Assembly: GCF_025567415.1 (NCBI RefSeq)
Contig: NZ_JAOQJV010000009.1
Coordinates: 1 to 64,000, forward strand
DNA length: 64,000 nt
Direction of reading: 5' to 3'
Origin: Claveliimonas ammoniilytica
GTDB lineage: Bacteria > Bacillota > Clostridia > Lachnospirales > Lachnospiraceae
Of this stretch, positions 26,307 through 35,063 are shown piece after piece. The notes beneath the pieces are model-generated. The model was not told the DNA's origin. It ran no database searches and was given only the letters and a program-made list of their open reading frames with translations. The translations under genes and the position numbers were made by a program. Position 1 is the first letter of the stretch. Every line of letters begins with the position of its first letter.

Positions 26307-27044
26307 ATGGATCATACAGATATTATCAGCGTAGAGCAGGTGTCTATGCGGTTTGCACTTGCATCTGAAAAAGTTGACAGCTTAAAAGAGTATTTTATTA
26401 AAACGTTGAAAAGCCAGATTTCGACAAATGAATTCTGGGCATTGAAGGATGTCTCTTTTAATATCCAGCGAGGAGATGCACTTGGACTGATCGGCTTAAA
26501 TGGAAGTGGTAAAAGTACGATGCTGAAGATCATTGCAGGTGTTCTGAAGCCGACAAAGGGTTCTGTAGCGGTACGTGGTGAGGTTGCACCATTGATTGAG
26601 TTAGGAGCCGGATTTGATTTTGACCTTACTGCAGGAGAGAATATTTTTCTTAACGGAGCTTTAATGGGACGTTCTCATGAAGAGATGGAAGCTCATTATG
26701 AGGAAATTATAGATTTTTCGGAGTTGCGTGATTTTATAGACGTTCCGGTTAAGAATTTTTCATCTGGTATGGTTTCAAGACTTGCATTTGCAATTGCGAC
26801 AATCGGCACTCCAGATATACTGATCTGTGATGAAGTTTTATCAGTTGGAGATTTCCGCTTTCAGGAAAAATGTCAGAAGAGAATACAGGAAATGCTGGAT
26901 AAGGGTACTACTTTACTTTTTGTATCTCATAGTATTGAGCAGGTAGAAGAATTGTGTAATAAAGTAGTCTGGCTTGAAAAGGGTAATGTACGGATGTTTG
27001 GTGACTGTAAAGAAATTGCAGAAATCTACAGAACGTCATATTAG
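26307..27044 (+). CDS. ABC transporter ATPase for polysaccharide export (Wzt/TagH-like)
   Basis: 245-aa ATPase: Walker A GLNGSGKST, Q-loop/ELGAGFDFDLTAGENI (the family's extended region), signature SSGMVSRLAFA, Walker B ILICDEVLSVGD, H-loop FVSHS. This is the teichoic acid/O-antigen exporter class. It ends straight after the ATPase domain and so lacks the C-terminal carbohydrate-binding domain of long Wzt proteins, implying recognition of the lipid head or of a generic signal instead. Coupled with the permease upstream and the TM-beta-TM protein downstream. Confidence 0.92.
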   Translation: MDHTDIISVEQVSMRFALASEKVDSLKEYFIKTLKSQISTNEFWALKDVSFNIQRGDALGLIGLNGSGKSTMLKIIAGVLKPTKGSVAVRGEVAPLIELGAGFDFDLTAGENIFLNGALMGRSHEEMEAHYEEIIDFSELRDFIDVPVKNFSSGMVSRLAFAIATIGTPDILICDEVLSVGDFRFQEKCQKRIQEMLDKGTTLLFVSHSIEQVEELCNKVVWLEKGNVRMFGDCKEIAEIYRTSY

Positions 27045-27065
27045 AGTATACAAGGAGCGTAGAAA

Positions 27066-27665
27066 ATGAAGAAGAAATTAAGCTGGATAATTCTTGCTGT
27101 TATTCTGATTGTATTTACAGGTCTGTATGCGGTTGTGGATAAGAATAATGCAATCTATGACAGAGAAACGGATACCAGTAATTATGTATCACTTGGACTG
27201 GAACAGGGCGAGATGGTATCTCAGATATTTACTTCCAAAGAAGATAAACTGGATGGGATCAATGTAAAAATGTCGGTATCCGGACAGGCAAAGGGGAAGA
27301 AGATCAGCTATGTGCTGAAAGATGAAGATGGTAAAACAGTAGCATCTGGAAGTGCATCGCTGGATAAAATTAAAGCAGGCAAGTTCTTTAACCTGAAATT
27401 TGATGAACTTACAGGATGTAAAGGTAAAACATATACATTTGAGCTGACGACCGAAAAGTGTGAAAAGGATGCACAGGTGATTGTATATGCAGTTCCGGGA
27501 GCGGACAAAGAAGCACCGCTTACGGTAAAAGGAGAAAAAGGCGAGGGTGTGCTGGTACTGCGGACTGTGACACACCGGTTTGATATTGAGACTTTTGTTG
27601 TTACTGCAGTATTTATCATCTATGTGTTCCTGTTTATCAGATGGCTGGGCAGAGTATTTAAATAA
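27066..27665 (+). CDS. Unrecognised TM-beta domain-TM membrane protein
   Basis: 199 aa, no family recognised. TM1 at about 6-25, an external domain of about 140 aa rich in alternating beta strands (VKMSVSG, ISYVLKD, TYTFELTT, VIVYAVPG), then TM2 at about 172-193 with a short basic tail. The shape (helix, jelly-roll-like domain, helix) resembles the first part of the DUF2142 protein at 18521. Third gene of the exporter operon, 21 nt after the ATPase, with a terminator behind it, so it probably works with the exported glycan, for example as a periplasmic-face receptor or modifier. Function unknown. Confidence 0.7.
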   Translation: MKKKLSWIILAVILIVFTGLYAVVDKNNAIYDRETDTSNYVSLGLEQGEMVSQIFTSKEDKLDGINVKMSVSGQAKGKKISYVLKDEDGKTVASGSASLDKIKAGKFFNLKFDELTGCKGKTYTFELTTEKCEKDAQVIVYAVPGADKEAPLTVKGEKGEGVLVLRTVTHRFDIETFVVTAVFIIYVFLFIRWLGRVFK

Positions 27666-27683
27666 TTATAGTGTATTGAATAG

Positions 27684-27728
27684 GCTTCCCGGTTTTCCGT
27701 TGTGGAAAACAGGGAGTTGCTTTATTTG
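27684..27728 (+). terminator. Terminator of the ABC exporter operon
   Basis: Stem CCCGGTTTTCC / GGAAAACAGGG (arms ~27684-27698 and 27704-27720, one mismatch) with a 5-nt loop, followed by TTTATTT. Confidence 0.65.
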
Positions 27729-27758
27729 TTAAAGTAAATTGATACTGCGGAGACAATA

Positions 27759-28949
27759 GTGATGAAAAAACCAGGCTATTATTCCTCCGGGGAGTTTGCC
27801 CGCATGGCGGGTGTAACGCTTCGGACGATACGATATTATGATAAACAGAATATATTAAAGCCATCGTTAGTAAGTGAAGCAGGAGCCAGATTTTATACGG
27901 AAGAGGATTTCGCAAGACTTCAGCAGATACTACTTCTCAAGTATTTGGGATTTTCACTGGATGATATCCAGGAGATGACGATTGACGATGTGGATTATCA
28001 TTTTCTTCTGAATTCACTAGGGATTCAGTTAAAACTTGTGAAAGACAGGCTGGAACAGATGCAGCTAGTGGAGCAGGCGATTCAGGATACAATGGATGTA
28101 ATACAGACAGAGCGAACGGTGGACTGGAGCAATATGCTGAATTTGATCCACCTGACTGGTATGGAAAAGAGTCTGAAGAATCAGTATCAGGACGCATCGA
28201 ATATTTCGGCGAGAATTAATCTTCATAGTCTTTATTCACAGAACCCGCAGGGATGGTTTCCGTGGATCTATGAGCAGTTAGATCTGAAGTCTAATATGAA
28301 AGTGCTGGAACTTGGCTGCGGTGATGGTGAACTATGGAAAGAAAATAAGGAGAAGCTTCCAAAGCAGATAGAATTGCATCTGACAGATATTTCAGAAGGA
28401 ATGCTCAGAGATGCCAGACGAGAAATCGGTGTGAGAGATAAACGGTTTCATTTTCAGACGGCGGATGCGTGTGAGATTCCGTATGAGGATGATATGTTCG
28501 ATGTTGTGACGGCGAATCATGTGTTGTTTTACTGTGAAGATATCGGACGGGCTTGCAGCGAAATACGCCGGGTATTAAAACCGGGCGGAATATTTGTGTG
28601 CGGAGCTTATGGCAGCAGTCATATGAAAGAGGTAAGCCAGTTGGTGCAGAAGTTCGATGAGCATATCATATTATCGGCAGAACATCTGTATGAAAGATTT
28701 GGAAAAGAAAATGGATTCGATATCCTGAAGCCATATTTTAATAAAATTGAGTGGAGACAGTACGAGGATTATCTGATTGTTCCGGAGCCGGAACCATTGA
28801 TTGCATATGTATTATCCTGTCATGGTAATCAGGGACAGTATCTGCCGGATCGGTACAGTGAGTTTCGTAGTTATGTACGGAAGAGAACCAAAGATGGATT
28901 TCAGATAACCAAAGATGCAGGAGTATTTGTGTGCGTGATTAAAAAATAA
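27759..28949 (+). CDS. MerR-family regulator fused to a class I SAM methyltransferase
   Basis: 396-aa fusion. Residues ~1-75 are a MerR winged helix-turn-helix (YYSSGEFARMAGVTLRTIRYYDKQNILKPS, then a wing and FSLDDIQEM), followed by the dimerisation coiled coil (~80-115). Residues ~165-290 are a methyltransferase: LELGCGDGELW (SAM-binding motif I), LTDIS (acidic end of strand 2), ADACEIPYEDDMFDVVTANHVLFY and LKPGGIFVCGAYG. In most MerR proteins this C-terminus is a small effector domain; here the effector may be SAM or a methylated substrate. It sits alone between the exporter terminator and the rhamnose operon. A MerR-type operator lies right after its stop. Confidence 0.9.
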   Translation: MMKKPGYYSSGEFARMAGVTLRTIRYYDKQNILKPSLVSEAGARFYTEEDFARLQQILLLKYLGFSLDDIQEMTIDDVDYHFLLNSLGIQLKLVKDRLEQMQLVEQAIQDTMDVIQTERTVDWSNMLNLIHLTGMEKSLKNQYQDASNISARINLHSLYSQNPQGWFPWIYEQLDLKSNMKVLELGCGDGELWKENKEKLPKQIELHLTDISEGMLRDARREIGVRDKRFHFQTADACEIPYEDDMFDVVTANHVLFYCEDIGRACSEIRRVLKPGGIFVCGAYGSSHMKEVSQLVQKFDEHIILSAEHLYERFGKENGFDILKPYFNKIEWRQYEDYLIVPEPEPLIAYVLSCHGNQGQYLPDRYSEFRSYVRKRTKDGFQITKDAGVFVCVIKK

Positions 28950-28972
28950 ATCTTAATATTTTCTAAAAAGGC

Positions 28973-29003
28973 TTGAAGGTGACCTAAGGTCACCTTTTAT
29001 AAT
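28973..29003 (+). promoter_or_regulatory. MerR-type promoter/operator for the rfb (rhamnose) operon
   Basis: TTGAAG (28973-28978), a 19-bp spacer, TATAAT (28998-29003). A perfect dyad, AAGGTGACC (28976-28984) and GGTCACCTT (28988-28996) around TAA, fills the spacer. Overlong 18-20 bp spacers holding a dyad are the known mark of MerR-controlled promoters, and a MerR gene ends 24 nt upstream. The same bases could act as a hairpin terminator for that gene (9-bp stem, 3-nt loop, four T), so a dual role is possible. Confidence 0.65.
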
Positions 29004-29076
29004 GCAATCATAAGATGACAAAAGACCGGGATGTTTGTATCCCACGATCGAAGCATGTAATATGCAGGAGGTTCAA

Positions 29077-29973
29077 ATGAAAGGAATTATTTTGGCAGGA
29101 GGATCTGGTACAAGACTTTATCCTCTGACGATGGTTACATCCAAACAGTTATTACCGATTTATGACAAACCGATGATTTACTATCCGATGTCTGTGCTAA
29201 TGAATGCAGGTATCCGTGATATTTTAATTATTTCTACACCACAGGATACACCGAGATTCAAAGAACTGCTGGGAAACGGACATCAGTTTGGCGTGAAGCT
29301 GTCTTATGCAGTACAGCCAAGCCCGGATGGACTGGCTCAGGCATTCATCATTGGAGAAGAATTCATTGGTGATGATACCGTTGCGATGGTATTGGGAGAT
29401 AATATTTTTGCAGGACATGGTATGAAGAAACGTCTGACGACAGCTGTGGAGAATGCAGAGTCAGGTAAGGGCGCTACCGTATTTGGATATTACGTAGATG
29501 ATCCGGAGAGATTCGGTATCGTAGAGTTCGATCAGAATGGCAAGGCTGTTTCTATTGAAGAGAAGCCAGAGCATCCGAAGAGCAATTATTGTGTAACGGG
29601 TCTGTACTTCTATGATAATAAGGTTGTAGAGTATGCGAAGAATCTGAAACCAAGTGCCAGAGGAGAGTTGGAGATTACCGACCTGAACCGTATTTATCTG
29701 GAGGAAGGCAATCTGAATGTAGAACTTCTCGGACAGGGATTCACATGGTTGGATACCGGTACACATGAGAGTCTGGTAGATGCTACAAACTTTGTAAAGA
29801 CAGTAGAGACACATCAGCACCGTAAGATCGCGTGTCTGGAAGAGATTGGTTATCTGAATGGATGGATTTCCAAAGAAGAAGTGCTGAAGGTATATGAAGT
29901 ACTGAAGAAGAATCAGTATGGTCAGTATCTGAAAGATGTATTAGATGGTAAGTATCAGGAAAACCTGTACTAA
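29077..29973 (+). CDS. rfbA: Glucose-1-phosphate thymidylyltransferase
   Basis: 298 aa, first enzyme of dTDP-L-rhamnose synthesis (dTTP + glucose-1-phosphate to dTDP-glucose). Start is ATG 29077 with AGGAGG five bases before it. Motifs: LAGGSGTRLYPLT with the dTTP-binding loop, SKQLLPIYDKPMIYYP, LGDNIFAGHG, EEKPEHPKSNYCVTGLYFYD and WLDTGTHESL. Length fits RmlA. Leads the rfbA-B-D-C set; codons look more biased than in neighbouring glycosyltransferases, consistent with higher expression. Confidence 0.96.
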   Translation: MKGIILAGGSGTRLYPLTMVTSKQLLPIYDKPMIYYPMSVLMNAGIRDILIISTPQDTPRFKELLGNGHQFGVKLSYAVQPSPDGLAQAFIIGEEFIGDDTVAMVLGDNIFAGHGMKKRLTTAVENAESGKGATVFGYYVDDPERFGIVEFDQNGKAVSIEEKPEHPKSNYCVTGLYFYDNKVVEYAKNLKPSARGELEITDLNRIYLEEGNLNVELLGQGFTWLDTGTHESLVDATNFVKTVETHQHRKIACLEEIGYLNGWISKEEVLKVYEVLKKNQYGQYLKDVLDGKYQENLY

Positions 29974-30082
29974 ACGAGTGATTGCCCAGAACCCTTACTC
30001 ACATGTAAAGCTGATGCGTCATGCTTGCATGGGAGATTCTGTGAGCAAATAATAATATAACAACAGAAGGAGAATTAGTATT
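29974..30082 (+). other. Possible structured leader between rfbA and rfbB
   Basis: 109-nt gap, long for an operon. CTCACA (near 29999) can pair with TGTGAG (near 30041), enclosing a short CATG/CATG hairpin; no T run follows, so it is not an obvious terminator. It may be an RNA processing or stability element. Otherwise I see only the ribosome site GAAGGAG before rfbB. Confidence 0.3.
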
Positions 30083-31114
30083 ATGAATATTATTGTGACC
30101 GGAGGAGCCGGATTTATTGGAAGTAACTTTGTATTTCACATGCTGAATAAGTACCCGGATTACAGAATCGTATGCCTGGACTGCCTGACATACGCAGGTA
30201 ATCTGTCTACACTGGAGCCTGTAATGGATAACCCGAATTTCCGTTTTGTAAAGGCAAGCATTACAGATCGTGAAGCTGTATACAAACTATTTGAGGAAGA
30301 GAAGCCGGATATGGTAGTGAACTTCGCAGCAGAAAGTCACGTAGACCGTTCTATCGAGAATCCGGAAGTATTCCTGGATACCAATATCAAGGGTACAGCA
30401 GTGCTGATGGATGCCTGCAGAAAATACGGTATCAAGCGTTATCATCAGGTATCTACGGATGAAGTATACGGAGATCTTCCGTTAGACAGACCAGATCTGT
30501 TCTTTACAGAGGAGACACCAATCCACACCAGCAGCCCGTACAGCTCATCCAAGGCCGGTGCAGACCTTCTGGTACTTGCATACCACAGAACATATGGTCT
30601 GCCTGTGACTGTCAGCAGATGCTCAAATAACTACGGACCATATCATTTCCCAGAGAAGCTGATTCCGCTGATGATTGCGAATGCATTGAATGACAAACCA
30701 CTTCCGGTATACGGAAAAGGTGAAAATGTCCGTGACTGGCTGTATGTAGAGGATCATTGTAAAGCAATCGATCTGATTATTCATAACGGACGTGTTGGCG
30801 AGGTATACAACATCGGTGGTCACAACGAAATGAAGAATATTGATATCGTAAAGATTATCTGCAAAGAACTTGGCAAACCGGAAAGCCTGATCACATATGT
30901 AGAGGATCGTAAGGGACACGATATGCGTTATGCAATCGACCCTACCAAGATTCACAATGAACTTGGATGGCTTCCAGAGACCATGTTTAAAGATGGAATC
31001 AAGAAGACCATTCAGTGGTACCTGGATAACAAAGAGTGGTGGGAAACTATTATCTCAGGTGAATACCAGAATTATTATGAGAAAATGTATGCACACCGTC
31101 AGGAGGTTAAATAA
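30083..31114 (+). CDS. rfbB: dTDP-glucose 4,6-dehydratase
   Basis: 343-aa extended SDR, second enzyme of the dTDP-rhamnose route. TGGAGFIGSNF gives NAD binding; VSTDEVYGDL carries the Thr-Asp-Glu active-site triad residues; YSSSKAGAD supplies Tyr and Lys; AAESHVDRSI and RCSNNYGPYHFPEKLIP are family blocks. Full length. Its TAA stop abuts the rfbD start directly (no gap), so translation is probably coupled. Confidence 0.96.
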   Translation: MNIIVTGGAGFIGSNFVFHMLNKYPDYRIVCLDCLTYAGNLSTLEPVMDNPNFRFVKASITDREAVYKLFEEEKPDMVVNFAAESHVDRSIENPEVFLDTNIKGTAVLMDACRKYGIKRYHQVSTDEVYGDLPLDRPDLFFTEETPIHTSSPYSSSKAGADLLVLAYHRTYGLPVTVSRCSNNYGPYHFPEKLIPLMIANALNDKPLPVYGKGENVRDWLYVEDHCKAIDLIIHNGRVGEVYNIGGHNEMKNIDIVKIICKELGKPESLITYVEDRKGHDMRYAIDPTKIHNELGWLPETMFKDGIKKTIQWYLDNKEWWETIISGEYQNYYEKMYAHRQEVK

Positions 31115-32056
31115 ATGAAAGTATTAGTAACAGGAGTAGGCGGACAGCTTGGACATGATGTGATGAACGAGTTGGCACAGCGCGGCTATGAAGGTGTAGG
31201 TTCAGACATCAAGGAAGAATACAGCGGTATTCAGGACGGAACTCCGGTAACCACAATGCCATATGTTCCGATGGATATTACAGATGCTGCATCTGTAGAA
31301 AAGGTAATGCGCGAAGTGAATCCGGATGTTATGGTGCATTGTGCAGCATGGACAGCAGTAGATAATGCAGAGGATGAAGATAAACAGGCGATCGTACATG
31401 CGATTAATGCAGGTGGTACCGAAAATATCGCAAAGATGTGTAAAGAACTGAATTGCAAGATGGTATATATCAGTACGGATTATGTGTTTGATGGACAGGG
31501 CACAGAGCCATGGGAGCCAGATTGTAAGGATTACGCACCTCTGAATGTATATGGGCAGACAAAGCTGGATGGAGAGCTTGCTGTATCCGGTAATCTGGAC
31601 AAATATTTTATCGTACGTATCGCATGGGTATTTGGCAAGAATGGCAAGAACTTTATTAAGACGATGCTGAATGTCGGTAAGACACACGATAAACTTACAG
31701 TTGTAAATGACCAGATTGGTACACCGACGTATACATTCGATCTTGCACGTCTTCTGGTAGATATGATAGAGACGGAAAAGTATGGATATTATCATGCAAC
31801 TAACGAAGGCGGCTATATCAGCTGGTATGATTTCACTAAGGAGATTTTCCGTCAGGCAGTTGCTCTGGGTCATGAAGAATATTCAGAGGATCGTTTGAGC
31901 GTTGCGCCGGTAACGACAGAAGAGTATGGCGTATCAAAGGCTGCAAGACCATTCAACAGCCGTCTGGATAAGAGCAAACTGGTAGAGAATGGATTTGAAC
32001 CATTGCCGACATGGCAGGATGCATTATCCAGATATCTGAAAGAAATCGAGTTTTAA
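31115..32056 (+). CDS. rfbD: dTDP-4-dehydrorhamnose reductase
   Basis: 313-aa SDR, final step to dTDP-L-rhamnose. N-terminal VLVTGVGGQLGHDV binds NAD(P)H; STDYVFDG and YGQTKLDGE hold the catalytic Thr/Tyr/Lys; RIAWVFGKNGKNF and DQIGTPTYTFDLA are RmlD hallmarks. Somewhat longer than the usual ~285-300 aa owing to extra residues around 30-50. Starts immediately after the rfbB stop. Confidence 0.95.
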   Translation: MKVLVTGVGGQLGHDVMNELAQRGYEGVGSDIKEEYSGIQDGTPVTTMPYVPMDITDAASVEKVMREVNPDVMVHCAAWTAVDNAEDEDKQAIVHAINAGGTENIAKMCKELNCKMVYISTDYVFDGQGTEPWEPDCKDYAPLNVYGQTKLDGELAVSGNLDKYFIVRIAWVFGKNGKNFIKTMLNVGKTHDKLTVVNDQIGTPTYTFDLARLLVDMIETEKYGYYHATNEGGYISWYDFTKEIFRQAVALGHEEYSEDRLSVAPVTTEEYGVSKAARPFNSRLDKSKLVENGFEPLPTWQDALSRYLKEIEF

Positions 32057-32076
32057 TTTTAATAAGTAAACAATAG

Positions 32077-32107
32077 AATCTGCCTGGTATAATCAACCGG
32101 GCAGATT
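32077..32107 (+). other. Intra-operon hairpin between rfbD and rfbC
   Basis: Twelve-pair stem (AATCTGCCTGGT at 32077-32088, ACCGGGCAGATT at 32096-32107, one G-T) with a 7-nt loop and no following T run. Likely an mRNA stability or processing element or weak attenuator before rfbC. Confidence 0.5.
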
Positions 32108-32134
32108 TGGTGTATATAACTGGAGGAAGATAAA

Positions 32135-32743
32135 ATGGGACAGATTAAAGTAGAGAAGAATGCAGGCGGTATTGAAGGACTGTGCGTAATCGAACCGGCA
32201 GTTCACGGAGATGCCAGAGGATATTTCATGGAGACTTACAATCAGAGAGATATGGAAGAAGCCGGATTGAATATGGTGTTCGTACAGGACAACCAGTCAT
32301 GTTCGGTGAAAGGTGTGTTGCGTGGTCTTCATTTCCAGAAAGAATTTCCGCAAGGCAAACTTGTGAGAGTAGTAAAAGGTTCTGTATTTGATGTGGCAGT
32401 AGATTTGAGAAGCGGAAGTGAGACATATGGCAAATGGTTTGGCGTAGAGCTGACAGAAGAGAACAAGAAGCAGTTCTATATTCCGGAAGGATTTGCACAT
32501 GGCTTCCTTGTGTTGAGCGATATCGCTGAATTCTGCTATAAGTGTACAGACTTTTATCATCCGGGTGATGAAGGTGGACTTGCGTGGAATGATCCGGAGA
32601 TTGGCATTACATGGCCGGAACTTCAGGGTGAATACAACGGAACTCCGTCAGCAGAAGGATATCATCTTGCAGACGGAACAGCATTGAATCTGAGTGATAA
32701 AGACCAGAAATGGGCAGTATTAAAGGATACTTTTAAGTTCTAA
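32135..32743 (+). CDS. rfbC: dTDP-4-dehydrorhamnose 3,5-epimerase
   Basis: 202-aa cupin-fold epimerase, third step of the pathway though encoded fourth. GDARGYFMETY, QDNQSCSVKGVLRGLHFQ (catalytic His in RGLHF), GKLVRVVKGSVFDVAVDLR, YIPEGFAHGFLVLSD (with the conserved substrate-binding residues) and WNDPEIGI are all there. Slightly longer than the usual ~185 aa at its C-terminus. AGGAAG ribosome site upstream. Confidence 0.95.
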   Translation: MGQIKVEKNAGGIEGLCVIEPAVHGDARGYFMETYNQRDMEEAGLNMVFVQDNQSCSVKGVLRGLHFQKEFPQGKLVRVVKGSVFDVAVDLRSGSETYGKWFGVELTEENKKQFYIPEGFAHGFLVLSDIAEFCYKCTDFYHPGDEGGLAWNDPEIGITWPELQGEYNGTPSAEGYHLADGTALNLSDKDQKWAVLKDTFKF

Positions 32744-32753
32744 GGTGCAGAGA

Positions 32754-33167
32754 ATGAAGAAAATAGATAGTACTTTTATCAGATTTGCAATGGTAGGAGT
32801 TGCAAATACTATATTTGGTACTGCAATTATGTTCCTGTTTTATAATGTGTTCCATCTGAGTTACTGGGTATCTTCTGCAAGCAATTATATTTTTGGAAGT
32901 ATTTTAAGTTATTTCCTGAATAAGAATTTCACGTTTCAGAATAAAGAACGCTCGTGGCAGGTGGTATTTCGGTTTGTGATTAATATTAGTATATGTTATG
33001 CTATAGCATATGGCATTGCCAAACCGCTGGTGCGCATGCTCCTGTCTGGACAGTCTGTCAAGATTCAGGATAATGGCGCGATGCTGGTAGGAATGGTACT
33101 GTTTGTAGTGATTAATTATCTGGGACAGAGACTTTTTGTGTTTAAGAAAGAAGTAGCAGGAGAGTAG
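32754..33167 (+). CDS. GtrA family membrane protein
   Basis: About 137 aa with four hydrophobic segments (roughly 8-28, 35-55, 70-90, 108-126), the GtrA pattern; FAMVGVANT and SYFLNKNFTFQ are typical. GtrA-like proteins are thought to flip undecaprenyl-phosphate-sugars for periplasmic-face transferases. Start is ATG 32754; a GTG at 32745 is possible. It lies 10 nt after rfbC and one base before a dual GT2. The matching GtrB-like enzyme may be the DPM-like protein at 15488. Confidence 0.82.
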   Translation: MKKIDSTFIRFAMVGVANTIFGTAIMFLFYNVFHLSYWVSSASNYIFGSILSYFLNKNFTFQNKERSWQVVFRFVINISICYAIAYGIAKPLVRMLLSGQSVKIQDNGAMLVGMVLFVVINYLGQRLFVFKKEVAGE

Positions 33168-33168
33168 C

Positions 33169-34995
33169 ATGGATACGTATAAGATAGACTGGTTGAAAAT
33201 CGTAAAAAGATTATCACCATATAACATAAAAAAAGGCTTGCTTTATATGAAGCATTTTGGACCGAAGGAGTTCTGGATTCGATTAACGGAACGCTTTCAG
33301 GCAGATGATGTGGATTATGAAGAATGGTATAAGAATCATAAGCCGACGATGGAAGAATTGCAGAGGCAGCGTGAGACAGAGTTTGAGTACGAACCACTGA
33401 TCAGTATTCTTGTGCCCGTATACAATACACCGGAAGAATTTCTGAAGCAGATGATCCAGTCGGTGAGAAAGCAGACATATGGCAATTGGGAACTGTGCAT
33501 TGCTAATGCCAATCCGACTAATGAAACGGTGGCGGAGATTTTACGTATTTCTTCTACAAAGGACACACGGATTAAGGTAAAGGATGTTCCGGAAAATGAA
33601 GGAATTGCACAGAACACGAATGCAGTACTGGCAGTTGCAACAGGAGATTATATCGGACTGCTGGATCACGATGATCTGTTGACACCGGATGCACTGTATG
33701 AAGTAGTAAAGGCAATTAATGAAAATGACAGACCGCAGGTATTGTATTCGGATGAGGATAAGGTGACTATGGATCTGTCAGAACATTTTCAGCCGCATAT
33801 GAAGCCGGATTATAATAAGGATCTGCTTCGGTCTAACAATTATATTACCCATTTCTTTGTGGCAGATCGTATGCTGGTAGAAGAAGTTGGCGGAGAAGAT
33901 GGTGAATATAATGGGGCACAGGATTATGATCTGATTCTTAAGTGTACGGAACGGGCAAAGGGAATTGCTCATATTCCAAGAATCTTGTATCACTGGCGAG
34001 TACACAAAGCATCAACAGCTGACAATCCGGCAAGCAAGATGTATGCATTTGATGCCGGAAAGAGAGCAATCGAAGATCATCTGAAACGGTGTGGTGAAAT
34101 TGGCAAAGTGAGCCACGAGAAAGATCTGGGATTTTACCGGGTAAAATATCAGGTGCAGGGCAGTCCATTGATTTCGATCATCATCCCGAACAAGGATCAG
34201 GTGGAATCACTGGATAAGTGTCTGGAATCTATTGAGAAGTCTTCTTATAAGAATTATGAGATTATCATTGTGGAGAACAACAGTACAGAGGATGCAACCT
34301 TTGCATATTATAAGAAGATTGAGTCGGATACAATTCGCATCGTGTATTGGCCGGACGAATTTAATTATTCTGCAATTAATAATTTTGGCGTAAAACATGC
34401 CAGGGGTGACTATCTGCTTCTGCTGAATAACGATGTAGAAGTGATTACGACAGACTGGTTAGAAGAACTTACAGCCAATTGTCAGCGTAAAGATGTGGGG
34501 ATAGTAGGCGCAAGGCTGTATTATCCGGATGATACGATCCAGCATGCCGGTATTGTGATTGGTATCGGAGGCGTGGCTGGAGCATTGTTTGTGGGAATGC
34601 CAAGGATGTTTACCGGATATCTCCACAAAGCAGCCATCCAGCAGGATTTGAGCGCAGTGACTGCGGCGTGTATGATGGTGAAGCGATCTGTGTATGAGGA
34701 GCTTGGCGGCTTGGAAGAAGAGCTGAAGGTTGCGTTTAATGATGTAGACTTCTGCCTGCGGGCAAGAGATAAGGGATATCTTGTGGTATATGACCCAAAT
34801 GTGGAATTATACCATTTTGAATCCAAATCCAGAGGAACGGAAGATTCCAAAGAAAAGATACGCAGGTTCCAGAATGAGATTGAATATATGCGGAGTCATT
34901 GGCTGGAACTTCTGAAGAAGGGCGATCCAATGTACAATCCGAATCTGACATTGACCAAATGGGATTACAGTCTTCGCAATAATCAAAAAGAATAA
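33169..34995 (+). CDS. Tandem-domain glycosyltransferase family 2
   Basis: 608 aa, third member of the local dual-GT2 family but without the N-terminal beta modules; it keeps the same helical linker (MEELQRQRETEFEYEP). Domain 1 (~75-320): the DGS position reads NAN, but LDHDD (D166-x-D168) is intact. Domain 2 (~330-590): VENNSTED, LNNDVEV, HAGIVIG, ESKSRGTED. Sited in the rhamnose operon, so a rhamnosyltransferase role is a fair guess. Ends at a strong terminator. Confidence 0.85.
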   Translation: MDTYKIDWLKIVKRLSPYNIKKGLLYMKHFGPKEFWIRLTERFQADDVDYEEWYKNHKPTMEELQRQRETEFEYEPLISILVPVYNTPEEFLKQMIQSVRKQTYGNWELCIANANPTNETVAEILRISSTKDTRIKVKDVPENEGIAQNTNAVLAVATGDYIGLLDHDDLLTPDALYEVVKAINENDRPQVLYSDEDKVTMDLSEHFQPHMKPDYNKDLLRSNNYITHFFVADRMLVEEVGGEDGEYNGAQDYDLILKCTERAKGIAHIPRILYHWRVHKASTADNPASKMYAFDAGKRAIEDHLKRCGEIGKVSHEKDLGFYRVKYQVQGSPLISIIIPNKDQVESLDKCLESIEKSSYKNYEIIIVENNSTEDATFAYYKKIESDTIRIVYWPDEFNYSAINNFGVKHARGDYLLLLNNDVEVITTDWLEELTANCQRKDVGIVGARLYYPDDTIQHAGIVIGIGGVAGALFVGMPRMFTGYLHKAAIQQDLSAVTAACMMVKRSVYEELGGLEEELKVAFNDVDFCLRARDKGYLVVYDPNVELYHFESKSRGTEDSKEKIRRFQNEIEYMRSHWLELLKKGDPMYNPNLTLTKWDYSLRNNQKE

Positions 34996-35007
34996 TCAAA
35001 ATGATAA

Positions 35008-35063
35008 AAGCCACAGCGTTTTTCTTAAGTATCAGTTAAGAAAAACGCTGTGGCTTGCTCTTT
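35008..35063 (+). terminator. Strong terminator of the rfb operon
   Basis: Perfect 21-bp stem (35008-35028 with 35036-35056; arm begins AAGCCACAGCG) and 7-nt loop, then CTCTTT. Its T tract is short but the stem is the longest in the glycan region. Confidence 0.8.

Noticed and set aside
31202..31873. Minus-strand open frame of about 223 codons inside rfbD
   Set aside because: Fully antisense to a clear rfbD; Cys/Ile/His-rich composition typical of a shadow frame.
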